In this document: piece after piece, positions 9,121 through 16,868 of the stretch
How positions within the stretch are numbered: the stretch's first letter is position 1
Layout of the letters: each line of letters opens with the position of its first letter
Assembly: GCA_937926175.1 (NCBI GenBank)
Contig: CALANV010000010.1
Coordinates: 1-64,000 of the forward strand
Origin: an uncultured Rhodospirillales bacterium
Lineage (GTDB): Bacteria > Pseudomonadota > Alphaproteobacteria > CACIAM-22H2
DNA length: 64,000 bases
Reading direction: 5' to 3'
Notes under the pieces: generated by a model
Told to the model about the DNA's origin: nothing
Database searches by the model: none
What the model saw: the letters and a program-made list of their open reading frames with translations, nothing else
Translations under genes and position numbers: made by a program

Positions 9121-10494
9121 ATGTCGGACACGATCAAGTACAGCCTTGAAGAAAACGAGATGCCGCGGGCGTGGTACAACCTCGCGGCGGACCTGCCGAC
9201 GCCGTTGCCGCCCGTTCTCCATCCCGGCACGAAGAAGCCGATCGGGCCTGATGATCTCGCGCCGCTCTTCCCGATGGAGATCATCAAGCAGGAGGTTTCG
9301 ACCGAGCGCTATATCGAGATCCCCGACGAGGTCCGTGACATCTATCGGCAGTGGCGGCCGTCGCCGCTTTACCGCGCACGCCGACTCGAGAAGGCGCTCG
9401 ATACGCCGGCGCGCATCTACTACAAGTACGAAGGGGTCAGCCCGTCCGGCAGCCACAAGCCGAATACCGCTGTTCCGCAGGCCTACTACAACAAGAAAGA
9501 GGGCGTGAAGCGGATCACCACCGAGACCGGCGCGGGCCAGTGGGGATCGTCGCTCGCCTTCGCCGGCGCCCTGTTTGGCATTGCCGTCGACGTCTACATG
9601 GTGAAGGTCTCGTTCCAGCAGAAGCCTTATCGGCGGGCGCTGATGGAAGCCTATGGCGCGCGTTGCGTCGCCAGCCCCTCGGAAGAGACGGAATCGGGAC
9701 GCGCCATCCTCGCGAAGAACCCGGACTCGACGGGCAGCCTGGGCATTGCCATCTCCGAGGCCGTCGAGATGGCGGCCAAGCGCGACGACACGAAATACGC
9801 GCTCGGCTCGGTGCTCAACCATGTTCTGATGCACCAGACCGTGATCGGCGAAGAAGCCATCCTTCAGCTCGAAAAGGCCGGCGACTATCCGGACGTCATC
9901 GTCGGCTGCACCGGCGGCGGCAGCAATTTCGCGGGGATCGCCTTTCCGTTCCTCGGCCGGCAGCTCCGCGGTGGCAAGAAGGTGCGGATTGTCGCGGTGG
10001 AGCCGGCGGCATGTCCCAGCCTGACCCGCGGAAAATACGCCTACGACTTCGGCGACACGGCGCATCTCACGCCGCTCGTGAAGATGCACACGCTGGGCTC
10101 GACCTTCGTGCCGCCGGGCTTCCATGCCGGCGGCCTGCGCTACCACGGGATGGCGCCGATGATCAGCCACGTCAAGGAACTCGGGCTGATCGAGGCCGTC
10201 GCCTACGAGCAGACCAAGGTCTTCGAGGCCGGCGTCATGTTCGCGCGCACCGAAGGCATCCTGCCGGCGCCGGAGGCGAACCACGCGGTGAAGGCGGCGA
10301 TCGACGAGGCCCTGCGCTGCAAGCGCGAGGGTCGAAGCGAAGTGATCCTGTTCAACCTGTGCGGCCACGGCCACTTCGACATGCAGGCGTACATGGACTA
10401 CTTCGCCGGCAAGCTCAAGGACCTCCAGTACGACGAGAAGGAGCTGGCCATGGCGCTCGCCGGCCTTCCGTCCGTGCCGGAGGCGGCCGAGTAG
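9121..10494 (+). CDS. TrpB2-type tryptophan synthase beta chain
   Basis: A 457-residue PLP enzyme that joins indole (or a relative) with serine to give tryptophan. The sequence follows the TrpB2 branch rather than classic TrpB: long N-terminus (ENEMPRAWYNLAADLPTPLPP), PLP lysine K113 in SGSHKPNTA, TETGAGQWGSS, and the phosphate-binding loop TGGGSNF. No trpA or other trp gene is nearby, which is usual for TrpB2, thought to act alone as an indole-salvaging enzyme. The ATG follows GGGAGG. The gene is flanked by terminators on both sides and looks like a single-gene unit. Confidence 0.92.
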   Translation: MSDTIKYSLEENEMPRAWYNLAADLPTPLPPVLHPGTKKPIGPDDLAPLFPMEIIKQEVSTERYIEIPDEVRDIYRQWRPSPLYRARRLEKALDTPARIYYKYEGVSPSGSHKPNTAVPQAYYNKKEGVKRITTETGAGQWGSSLAFAGALFGIAVDVYMVKVSFQQKPYRRALMEAYGARCVASPSEETESGRAILAKNPDSTGSLGIAISEAVEMAAKRDDTKYALGSVLNHVLMHQTVIGEEAILQLEKAGDYPDVIVGCTGGGSNFAGIAFPFLGRQLRGGKKVRIVAVEPAACPSLTRGKYAYDFGDTAHLTPLVKMHTLGSTFVPPGFHAGGLRYHGMAPMISHVKELGLIEAVAYEQTKVFEAGVMFARTEGILPAPEANHAVKAAIDEALRCKREGRSEVILFNLCGHGHFDMQAYMDYFAGKLKDLQYDEKELAMALAGLPSVPEAAE

Positions 10495-10513
10495 CACTAC
10501 GGGAATCCGTCGC

Positions 10514-10552
10514 GATCGCGCCCGTCCGGTGCCGCGGGCGCGATCTTTGTTT
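10514..10552 (+). terminator. Strong terminator after trpB2
   Basis: GATCGCGCCCG (10514-10524) pairs perfectly over 11 bp with CGGGCGCGATC (10535-10545), followed by TTTGTTT. Confidence 0.8.
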
Positions 10553-10643
10553 GCGGGTGGCGGCCAGTCTGGCCTTGCATCGCCCGCATCGGCGGATGGC
10601 ATAATCGATCCGCCGATGACATGTCTTTCGAATCCCTCACTGC

Positions 10644-11267
10644 ATGATCAGCGAAACTGACGTTCTGTTGGTTGTCGATGTCCAGAACGACTTTTGTCCG
10701 GGCGGCGCACTGGCGGTGCCCGACGGCGATCAGGTCGTCCCGGTGATCAATCGTCTCGTGCCGCGTTTCGCGCACGTGATCCTGACGCAGGACTGGCATC
10801 CGCGGGGGCACTCGTCGTTCGCGTCTACCTATCCCGGCCGCAAACCGTTCGAGACGATCGATCTGCCGTACGGAAAACAGGTGCTGTGGCCGGATCATTG
10901 CGTGCAGGAAACGCCGGGTGCCGCCTTCCATCCCGACCTCGACTTGCGGCGGGCCGAACTGATCGTGCGCAAGGGATTCCGGCGGGAGATCGATTCGTAC
11001 TCCGCCTTCTTCGAGAACGACCGCAAGACGCCGACGGGGCTCGGCGGATGCCTGCACGAGCGCGGCTTCACCCGCGTCTTTCTGGCGGGGCTCGCGACGG
11101 ACTTCTGCGTGCGCTATTCGGCCGAGGACGCGCGTACGCTCGGTTTCGAGGTCGTCGTGATCGAGGACGCCTGCCGCGGCATCGACACGAACGGCTCCAT
11201 GCAGGCCGCGTACGCGAGCTTTGCCGAACGCGGCGTACAGTGGCTCTGGTCGAACATGCTCGAGTAG
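10644..11267 (+). CDS. pncA: Nicotinamidase (isochorismatase superfamily)
   Basis: A 207-residue enzyme that hydrolyses nicotinamide to nicotinate for NAD salvage. Catalytic residues are D12 (VDVQNDFCPGGAL), K110 (VRKGFRREIDSYSAF) and C155 (LATDFCVRYSAEDA); metal ligands are D50, H52 and H56 in QDWHPRGHSSF. Length and motif order match PncA. No strong ribosome site precedes the ATG. It is convergent with the UbiD gene, whose stop is 12 bases away. Confidence 0.93.
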   Translation: MISETDVLLVVDVQNDFCPGGALAVPDGDQVVPVINRLVPRFAHVILTQDWHPRGHSSFASTYPGRKPFETIDLPYGKQVLWPDHCVQETPGAAFHPDLDLRRAELIVRKGFRREIDSYSAFFENDRKTPTGLGGCLHERGFTRVFLAGLATDFCVRYSAEDARTLGFEVVVIEDACRGIDTNGSMQAAYASFAERGVQWLWSNMLE

Positions 11268-11279
11268 CGTGGCGATCGG

Positions 11280-12755
11280 TCACATCGCCTGACCGCCGCC
11301 GGCGAGATCCTTGGGCTTCGAGCCGCCGGGTCTGCGGGCGGCAGCGGCCGGCGGCGGGGCATCGGTCGTCGCGGCCGGCTTCCTGATCTCCGGGATCACG
11401 ATGTCGCGACCCGCGAGCGAGACCTTCCGGTACAGCGCGCGCTCGTATTCGTAGCGCGGCGGATAGGGCTTGCAGCAGTCGAACCCGACCTTGGCGCCGA
11501 GATAGTTCGGGAAGCTCGGATTGAGGCCGTGACCGAACGCGTTATCGATCACGACGATGCCGGTACGCGGATCGAGACGCGTCGCCATTGCCCATTCCAC
11601 GTCAGAGGCGTTGCGGATGTCGACGTCGTCGTCGACGACGGTCACCATCTTCAACGGCGGGAACGCCGCGAAGGTCGCGAGCAGCGCTTGCTTCGACCAT
11701 CCCGCGCGCTTCTGCTCGATCTGCACGACGGCATGGTAGAAGCCGCTGCCGCCGTGTGTGAAGTAGACGTCCTTCACCCCGGGGACCTGCCGGCTGACGA
11801 GGGCCAGCACGTTGGCTTCGCCGAGCAGCCCGACGGAGTTGTAGACCTCCTTGCCCGACAGGATGGTCTGGAACACCGGGTTGCGCCGGCGGTGGATTTT
11901 CCGGACATGGACGACGGGCCGGGGTTCGCGCTTTGCGTAATAGCCGGTGACCTCGGCGAACGGTCCTTCCTCGCCGAGCTCCCCCGGGATGATCTCGCAT
12001 TCGAGCGCATACATGGCGTGCGCGACCAGCTCGACGCCGGACGTATCGCCGGGCACGAGCTGCAGCGGCGCGCCATGGAACTCCGAGGCGATGCCGAGTT
12101 CGTCGGTATCGGCGGGGGCTGCTTCGGCCGGCGTCGCCGCGGCGAAGTGGAGACCCGGCCCGACGCCGACATTGATGGAAAAGTGCAGGGACTTGCCCCT
12201 GGCCGCGGCCTTGTTGAGGTAGAGTTCCAGGTGCCGCCCGGCGTCGATGTTGACGTGCAGCGTGTTCTCGTTGACGACCATGAAGCGCTGGATCGAGGCG
12301 TTGCGTACGCCGTTCTCCGGATCGCGGGCGATCACGACGCCGGCATCGAAATAGGGGCCACCGTCCTTTTCGGCGTGCACCGGCACCGGCAGTTTGTGCA
12401 GGTCGACCGTCTGCTCGGTGACCTCGCGGACCGGGCCGTCCGTGACCACCACGGGATCGATGGGGCGCTGCTGCCAATTCTTGATGCACTGGGACACGTA
12501 TTGCGGCAGCGTGCGTTCCGGTTTGCCGAGCAGGTCAGCCAGGAGATCGCGTGACCAGTACAGTCCGGTGAAAACCGGCGCGGTATGGCCTTTCACCTTC
12601 TCGAACAGGATGGCGCGCGGGCCGCCTTCGAACTCGGCCGCGATGCCGGCAAGCTCGTAGGCCGGATCGACCTCGGACCTGACGCGCACGAGGCGCCCCA
12701 TCGCATCGAGGTCCTCGATGATCAGCGCAAGATCGTGGATCCGGTTGGCGGCCAT
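11280..12755 (-). CDS. ubiD: UbiD-family prenylated-FMN-dependent decarboxylase
   Basis: A 491-residue protein of the UbiD family, which removes carboxylate from aromatic or unsaturated acids using prenylated FMN. Expected landmarks are present: the N-terminal IIEDLDAMGRLVRV opening, GPRAILFEKVKGH, and the acidic motif ECEIIPGELGEEGPFAEV that holds catalytic glutamates. The C-terminus is a low-complexity Ala/Pro extension. The ATG at 12755 sits behind GAGGGAGG; a longer in-frame start upstream has no family similarity. The UbiX gene lies 192 bases upstream on the same strand and supplies the cofactor. The substrate may be polyprenyl-hydroxybenzoate (ubiquinone) but other UbiD substrates are possible. 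Confidence 0.88.
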   Translation of the reverse strand: MAANRIHDLALIIEDLDAMGRLVRVRSEVDPAYELAGIAAEFEGGPRAILFEKVKGHTAPVFTGLYWSRDLLADLLGKPERTLPQYVSQCIKNWQQRPIDPVVVTDGPVREVTEQTVDLHKLPVPVHAEKDGGPYFDAGVVIARDPENGVRNASIQRFMVVNENTLHVNIDAGRHLELYLNKAAARGKSLHFSINVGVGPGLHFAAATPAEAAPADTDELGIASEFHGAPLQLVPGDTSGVELVAHAMYALECEIIPGELGEEGPFAEVTGYYAKREPRPVVHVRKIHRRRNPVFQTILSGKEVYNSVGLLGEANVLALVSRQVPGVKDVYFTHGGSGFYHAVVQIEQKRAGWSKQALLATFAAFPPLKMVTVVDDDVDIRNASDVEWAMATRLDPRTGIVVIDNAFGHGLNPSFPNYLGAKVGFDCCKPYPPRYEYERALYRKVSLAGRDIVIPEIRKPAATTDAPPPAAAARRPGGSKPKDLAGGGQAM

Positions 12756-12947
12756 CGTTCCTCCCTCGTTCGACGTGGTTGCGGCCGGGACAGGTCGTCC
12801 GGCGCCTGTCCGGCGTGTTTTGTTGCTGTCGATGTTGCGCGGCTTCGTCGGCCGTTTCAAGCGCCGACGCCCGAGGCGATCCACGGTGCGTCTAGTTGAT
12901 GAAAGAGGTGCGGCCCCCCGTGCCGGCGTGCGGCATCAGCCGACCGG

Positions 12948-13574
12948 TCAGTCTTCGGGCGCGGCGGACTCGCGCTGCCTGTAGCCGCGGACCGGTTTCG
13001 CGCCGGGCTCGGCCTCACCCCAGCGCCTGACGAGATCGGTGTCGATGTCGAACAGGTCGAGGGCGCGGCCGACCGTGTGATCGATGATGTCGTCTACCGT
13101 CGTCGGAAGGGCGTAGAACGCGGGCACCGGCGGCAGGATGACCGCGCCGATCTCGGCGGCCTGCGTCATGGCGCGCAGATGCCCGACATGGAGGGGCGTC
13201 TCGCGGACCATGAGAACGAGACGTCGCCGCTCCTTGAGCGTCACGTCGGCCGCCCGCGTCAGCAGGTTCGACGTCGTGCCATAGGCGATTTCGGCGAGCG
13301 AGCGGATCGAGCAGGGGGCGACGATCATCCCGAGCGTCCGGAACGATCCCGACGCGATCGAGGCGCCGACGTCATGGATGGGATGGACCACGTCGGCGAG
13401 CTTGTGGACGTCGGCCACCTTCAGCTTGGTTTCATAGGCCAGCGTCATCTCGGCCGAGCGCGTCATCACCAGATGCGTCTCGACGCCGCGGCCGCGCAGG
13501 GCCTCGAGAAGGCGCACGCCGTAGATGGTGCCCGACGCCCCGCTGATTCCGACGACAAGACGCTTGGGTGCCAT
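12948..13574 (-). CDS. ubiX: UbiX flavin prenyltransferase
   Basis: A 208-residue enzyme that prenylates FMN to make the cofactor of UbiD decarboxylases. The N-terminal FMN-binding motif is VVGISGASGTIYG, with later conserved stretches APCSIRSLAEIAYGTTSNLLTRAADVTLKE and LMVRETPLHVGHL, both typical of UbiX/Pad1. Length is right for the family. It lies upstream of the UbiD gene on the same strand and may be co-transcribed. Its 187-base upstream gap is shared with the divergent PilZ gene. The extension after residue 190 (GEAEPGAKPVRGYRQ) is normal variation. Confidence 0.94.
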   Translation of the reverse strand: MAPKRLVVGISGASGTIYGVRLLEALRGRGVETHLVMTRSAEMTLAYETKLKVADVHKLADVVHPIHDVGASIASGSFRTLGMIVAPCSIRSLAEIAYGTTSNLLTRAADVTLKERRRLVLMVRETPLHVGHLRAMTQAAEIGAVILPPVPAFYALPTTVDDIIDHTVGRALDLFDIDTDLVRRWGEAEPGAKPVRGYRQRESAAPED

Positions 13575-13761
13575 GCTTCGGTTCCTCTCGCATGGTGATT
13601 AGACCATTGCCGAGGTTGGCCGGGCAACCTTGCGTTCGGGGCGAGTCGAAAGCCGGGCCGGGCCCGCGATCGTGAGACGTCCGCGTCTACAACCGGTGGC
13701 TGCTGTGTCGTTAACGATTTCGACAGTTTTCTGCGCCACATTCGCTTCTGGAAAGGAGGCG

Positions 13762-14067
13762 ATGTCTGTGCTTGCTCGAGCCTACGAGACCCGGTCGCAG
13801 CCTCATCGCGCCGCCGCATCGGTGCACAGCGGCCGCTTGTCATATGGGGCGAACGAGCATGTCTGCACCGTATTCAACATCTCGCCCTGGGGGGCCTGGG
13901 TGCGGCTTTCCCATCCGGTCGAGGTCTGGCGCACGGTGACGCTGTACATTGACTCGGTCGGAGCCCTGCACTGCCGCGTGCTGTGGCAGCGCGGCGATAC
14001 GATCGCGCTGCAGTTCGTCCAGGACGCGAACTGGGTGAACGGCAAGATCCTGGCGTTTCCCCGTTAA
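13762..14067 (+). CDS. PilZ-domain-like protein with degenerate c-di-GMP motif
   Basis: A 101-residue cytosolic protein made of one PilZ-like domain. The second motif is present as NISPWG, followed by RLSHPVEVWRTVTLYID and the terminal GDTIALQF strand. When aligned on GRLSYGANE to its neighbour's GRLAFGAHE, the two arginines of the RxxxR c-di-GMP motif fall on Gln and Ala, so ligand binding is probably lost. The start at 13762 follows AAGGAGG at 13753-13759; an earlier in-frame start lacks a ribosome site. It is the first of two tandem paralogues with the same architecture. Confidence 0.8.
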   Translation: MSVLARAYETRSQPHRAAASVHSGRLSYGANEHVCTVFNISPWGAWVRLSHPVEVWRTVTLYIDSVGALHCRVLWQRGDTIALQFVQDANWVNGKILAFPR

Positions 14068-14202
14068 CCTGCGGTTCACCACGTCGGCGAACCGGGGCGC
14101 CCGCGATCCAGCTGCGTGCCGGCGTGCGTCTGTACGCGATTTTCTTCACGATTCCGCAAGGATTTCCGGCCGAGACTATCCCTAAACAGGAGGAGGCCGC
14201 CC

Positions 14203-14514
14203 GTGGCCCTTGGCGATGCACAGGCCCACGATGCGAAGGAACGGCGCGTGCACCCGCGCGATACGGTCGTCTATGGTGGCCGCCTCGCGTTCGGCGCACA
14301 CGAGTTTCCTTGCACTGTCCTGAACATCTCCGCCGGCGGCGCACAGCTGCGGGTCGACCACGAGATCGGCGCCTGGACGATCGTGCCCCTGCATGTCGAC
14401 CGTTTCGGGTCGTTTCACGCGCGGGTCGTTTGGCAGCGCGGCGACAAGGTCGGGGTGCAGTTCCTCGAGGATGCCGTTCTGGTGACGCGCCGCATCGTCG
14501 CCGGCGGCGGATGA
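14203..14514 (+). CDS. PilZ-domain protein, probable c-di-GMP receptor
   Basis: A 103-residue single-domain PilZ protein. RxxxR is intact (RVHPR, in KERRVHPRDTVVYGG), and the second motif is NISAGG, so it can plausibly bind cyclic di-GMP and act as a small effector. It is clearly homologous to the upstream PilZ gene (GRLxxGAxE, RVxWQRGD and the final QF strand are shared), pointing to local duplication. The GTG start at 14203 is chosen because it follows GGAGGAGG (14189-14196); an upstream ATG at 14116 would add a non-conserved, Arg-rich N-terminus. The output is unknown. Confidence 0.82.
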   Translation: MALGDAQAHDAKERRVHPRDTVVYGGRLAFGAHEFPCTVLNISAGGAQLRVDHEIGAWTIVPLHVDRFGSFHARVVWQRGDKVGVQFLEDAVLVTRRIVAGGG

Positions 14515-14610
14515 GTTCCGCGTTTGGACCGGCCGCAATCCGTACCGGGCCAGGAACGCAAGCACGGCTCCGGTGGTTCATCCACGCAGTCGAAGAACCA
14601 GGAGCTGAGC

Positions 14611-14785
14611 ATGGGCTATTGACAAGGACCGCGTCAAAGGCGCAGCCAAGCAGGTCAAGGAAGGCGTCGGCAAGATGACCGGCGATGCCAAACTTCGCAG
14701 CGAAGGCAAGGCCGACAAGGTCGAAGGCAAGGTGCAGAACGTCGTCGGCGGCGCCAAGGAAAAGGTCAAGGAAAGCTTGAGCTAA
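14611..14785 (+). pseudogene. CsbD-family small stress protein with frame-disrupted start
   Basis: From base 14618 the frame encodes IDKDRVKGAAKQVKEG, followed by GKMTGDAKLRSEGK and KVEGKVQNVVGGAKEK, a classic CsbD stress-protein sequence of 55 residues ending at TAA 14785. A well-placed AGGAG (14600-14604) and ATG (14611) precede it, but they are in a different frame: ATG GGC TAT TGA stops after three codons. Removing one T (about 14617) would give MGIDKDRV, the expected start. No in-frame start exists, and a stop lies in frame four codons upstream. It is either a one-base insertion or sequencing error, or initiation is unusual (an ATT start or a +1 shift at the TGA C). Confidence 0.75.
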
Positions 14786-14808
14786 GCTGTTGGCTGCGAA
14801 GCCGGAGC

Positions 14809-14848
14809 GACGGCGCCACCCGTTTCGGCGGGCGGCGCCGTCCTCATT
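14809..14848. terminator. Bidirectional terminator between csbD and serB
   Basis: GACGGCGCC (14809-14817) pairs with GGCGCCGTC (14834-14842). The hairpin lies between the convergent csbD and serB genes and could serve both. Confidence 0.55.
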
Positions 14849-14871
14849 TCGGTGCGACCGACTGCTGTCGT

Positions 14872-15768
14872 TCAGTCGACGAACTGATCGCGGCGGTAGC
14901 CCTGGAGATAGAGGAGCGCGGTCAGATCGCCGTGATCGATCCGAAGCGGTGCTGCGGCCGCGACCGACGGTTTGGCCCGAAAGGCGACGCCTAGTCCCGC
15001 GGCGAGCAGCATGGGCAGATCGTTGGCTCCGTCGCCGACCGCGATCGTATCGGCGAGGTCGACCTTGCGGTCGGCCGCGATGCGCTTCAGCGCGTTGAGC
15101 TTGCCATCGCGGTTGAGGATCGGCTCGCGTACTTCGCCCGTGAGCGTACCTGAAGCGATCTCGAGGTCGTTGCCCTCGTCGTGGTCGCAGCCGAGCGCTT
15201 CTCTGACGATACGGGTGAAGAAAAGAAAGCCACCCGAGACGATCGCGGTGTAGGCGCCGTGTCGACGCATCGTCGCGATCAGGGTCGCAGCACCGGGCGT
15301 GATGCGGATGCCGCGCGCCGCCTCGTCCATGCGTTCGACAGGCAGGCCAGCCAGAAGCGCCACGCGCTCGCGCAGCGCGTCGCGAAAATCCAGCTCGCCG
15401 TTCATGGCCCGGCGCGTGATGTCCGCGACCGCATCGCCGAGGCCGATCATGGCGGCGAGGTCGTCGAGCATCTCGTTCTCGATCAGCGTGGATTCCATGT
15501 CCGCGAGCAGGAGCTTCTTGCGCCGGCGCGCCGCCGGCACGACATTGACGTCGACCGGCGCATGCCCGACCGCTGCGCGCGCACGCTTCAGCACCTCGGA
15601 CGGCTCGGCGTGATCGAAGGAGATCTCGCAGGCGATGTCGGGCCCGAGCCACACGGGCCCCGATGCAGTGGCGCCGGCATCCGCCAGGGCGGAACGGGCA
15701 GCCGTGACGATGCTATGGTCGAGCAGCCGGCCGGCCGGATCGGCGGTCAGGACGAGGACGTACGACAT
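14872..15768 (-). CDS. serB: Phosphoserine phosphatase SerB
   Basis: A 298-residue HAD-superfamily enzyme that makes serine from phosphoserine. An N-terminal ACT-like region (1-80) precedes the HAD core. Motif I is D90-M-E92-S-T (ADMESTLIENEM); the usual second aspartate of DxDST is glutamate here. Motif II is SGGFLFFTR, and the GDGANDLPML loop supplies motif IV acidic residues. Length matches bacterial SerB with an ACT-like extension. The ATG at 15768 lies very close to the divergent miaA start, so both promoters must sit inside or across each other's coding ends. Confidence 0.9.
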   Translation of the reverse strand: MSYVLVLTADPAGRLLDHSIVTAARSALADAGATASGPVWLGPDIACEISFDHAEPSEVLKRARAAVGHAPVDVNVVPAARRRKKLLLADMESTLIENEMLDDLAAMIGLGDAVADITRRAMNGELDFRDALRERVALLAGLPVERMDEAARGIRITPGAATLIATMRRHGAYTAIVSGGFLFFTRIVREALGCDHDEGNDLEIASGTLTGEVREPILNRDGKLNALKRIAADRKVDLADTIAVGDGANDLPMLLAAGLGVAFRAKPSVAAAAPLRIDHGDLTALLYLQGYRRDQFVD

Positions 15769-15813
15769 TCGATGAAGGAAGACTGCGCAGAGGGCGAATT
15801 GCGTGCCGGGACT

Positions 15814-16788
15814 ATGGGAAGTGACGCGCCGTATGGCAAGCGCGGTCGCGTCCCGCCGGTCGTCGTCGTCGCCGGACCGACTGCCAGCGGCAAGTCGGCC
15901 GCGGCCCTCGAGATCGCCCGCGCGTTCGGCGGTGTGGTCATCAACGCCGACTCCATGCAGGTCTATCGCGAACTGCCGGTCTTGACGGCGCAGCCGTCGC
16001 CCGAGGATCAGGCGCGCGTGCCCCATCGTCTCTATGGCGTGCTGGCAGCGGCCGAAGGCTGCACGGTCGGCCGGTGGCGGCAGATGGCGCTTGCCGCGAT
16101 CGACGAGGTGCTCGCCAACGGGCGTCTGCCCGTCGTGGTCGGCGGCACGGGAATGTATCTCAAGGCCCTCATCGAGGGGCTGGCGCCGGTGCCGCCCATC
16201 GCCCCTGGGCTCCGTGCCGAGATCGCCGCCCGTGAGCGGGCGATCGGCACCGCGGCACTCCATGCCGAGCTGGCGCGGCTCGACCCGGTGATGGCGGCGC
16301 GGCTGTCGCCCAACGACTCGCAGCGCGTGCGCCGGGCCTATGAGGTGGTCGTCGCGACCGGTCGCTCGCTCGCCGATTTTCAACGGGCGCAGGCGCCGAC
16401 GGCACTGACCTTCGTTACCTTGGTGCTGATGCCGCCGCGCGATCTTCTTTACCGCGCCTGCGATGCCCGGTGCGGCGCGATGGTCGCAGCGGGCGCGGTC
16501 GAGGAGACGCGGAAGTTCCTCGACCTGAACCTCGACCCGTCCCTGCCGGCCATGAAGGCGGTAGGGGTGCGCGAACTTGGCCGTTACCTGGCGGGGGAAC
16601 TCGACCTCGACCGGGCAGTCGATCTGTTCAGGCAGGCCACGCGTCGCTACGCGAAGCGGCAATACACTTGGTTCCGCAATCAGATGCCGGGCGCGCGCGT
16701 TTTTGTTGCGCAATTTTCGGAAAGCCTGAGGTCTGAAATGTTTTCTTTTATTAGAAATTCGGTTGACCGACTCGGGATCAGCATTTAA
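15814..16788 (+). CDS. miaA: tRNA dimethylallyltransferase MiaA
   Basis: A 324-residue enzyme adding a dimethylallyl group to A37 of tRNAs that read UNN codons. The P-loop is GPTASGKS, followed by VINADSMQVYRELPVLTAQP, VGGTGMYLKALIEGLAP and the C-terminal RRYAKRQYTWFRNQMPG, all family signatures. The start is uncertain: ATG 15814 gives the usual length, while ATG 15772 adds 14 residues and would lie only 3 bases from the serB start on the other strand. Neither has a good ribosome site. ilvB follows 80 bases downstream on the same strand. Confidence 0.9.
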   Translation: MGSDAPYGKRGRVPPVVVVAGPTASGKSAAALEIARAFGGVVINADSMQVYRELPVLTAQPSPEDQARVPHRLYGVLAAAEGCTVGRWRQMALAAIDEVLANGRLPVVVGGTGMYLKALIEGLAPVPPIAPGLRAEIAARERAIGTAALHAELARLDPVMAARLSPNDSQRVRRAYEVVVATGRSLADFQRAQAPTALTFVTLVLMPPRDLLYRACDARCGAMVAAGAVEETRKFLDLNLDPSLPAMKAVGVRELGRYLAGELDLDRAVDLFRQATRRYAKRQYTWFRNQMPGARVFVAQFSESLRSEMFSFIRNSVDRLGISI

Positions 16789-16868
16789 GGTGCCGCTCCC
16801 CCGTCGGGCCGGCCTGCGCCGGTCCGAATACCGTTTGGGGAACCGACGCTGCCTTGAGGATTACGAAA

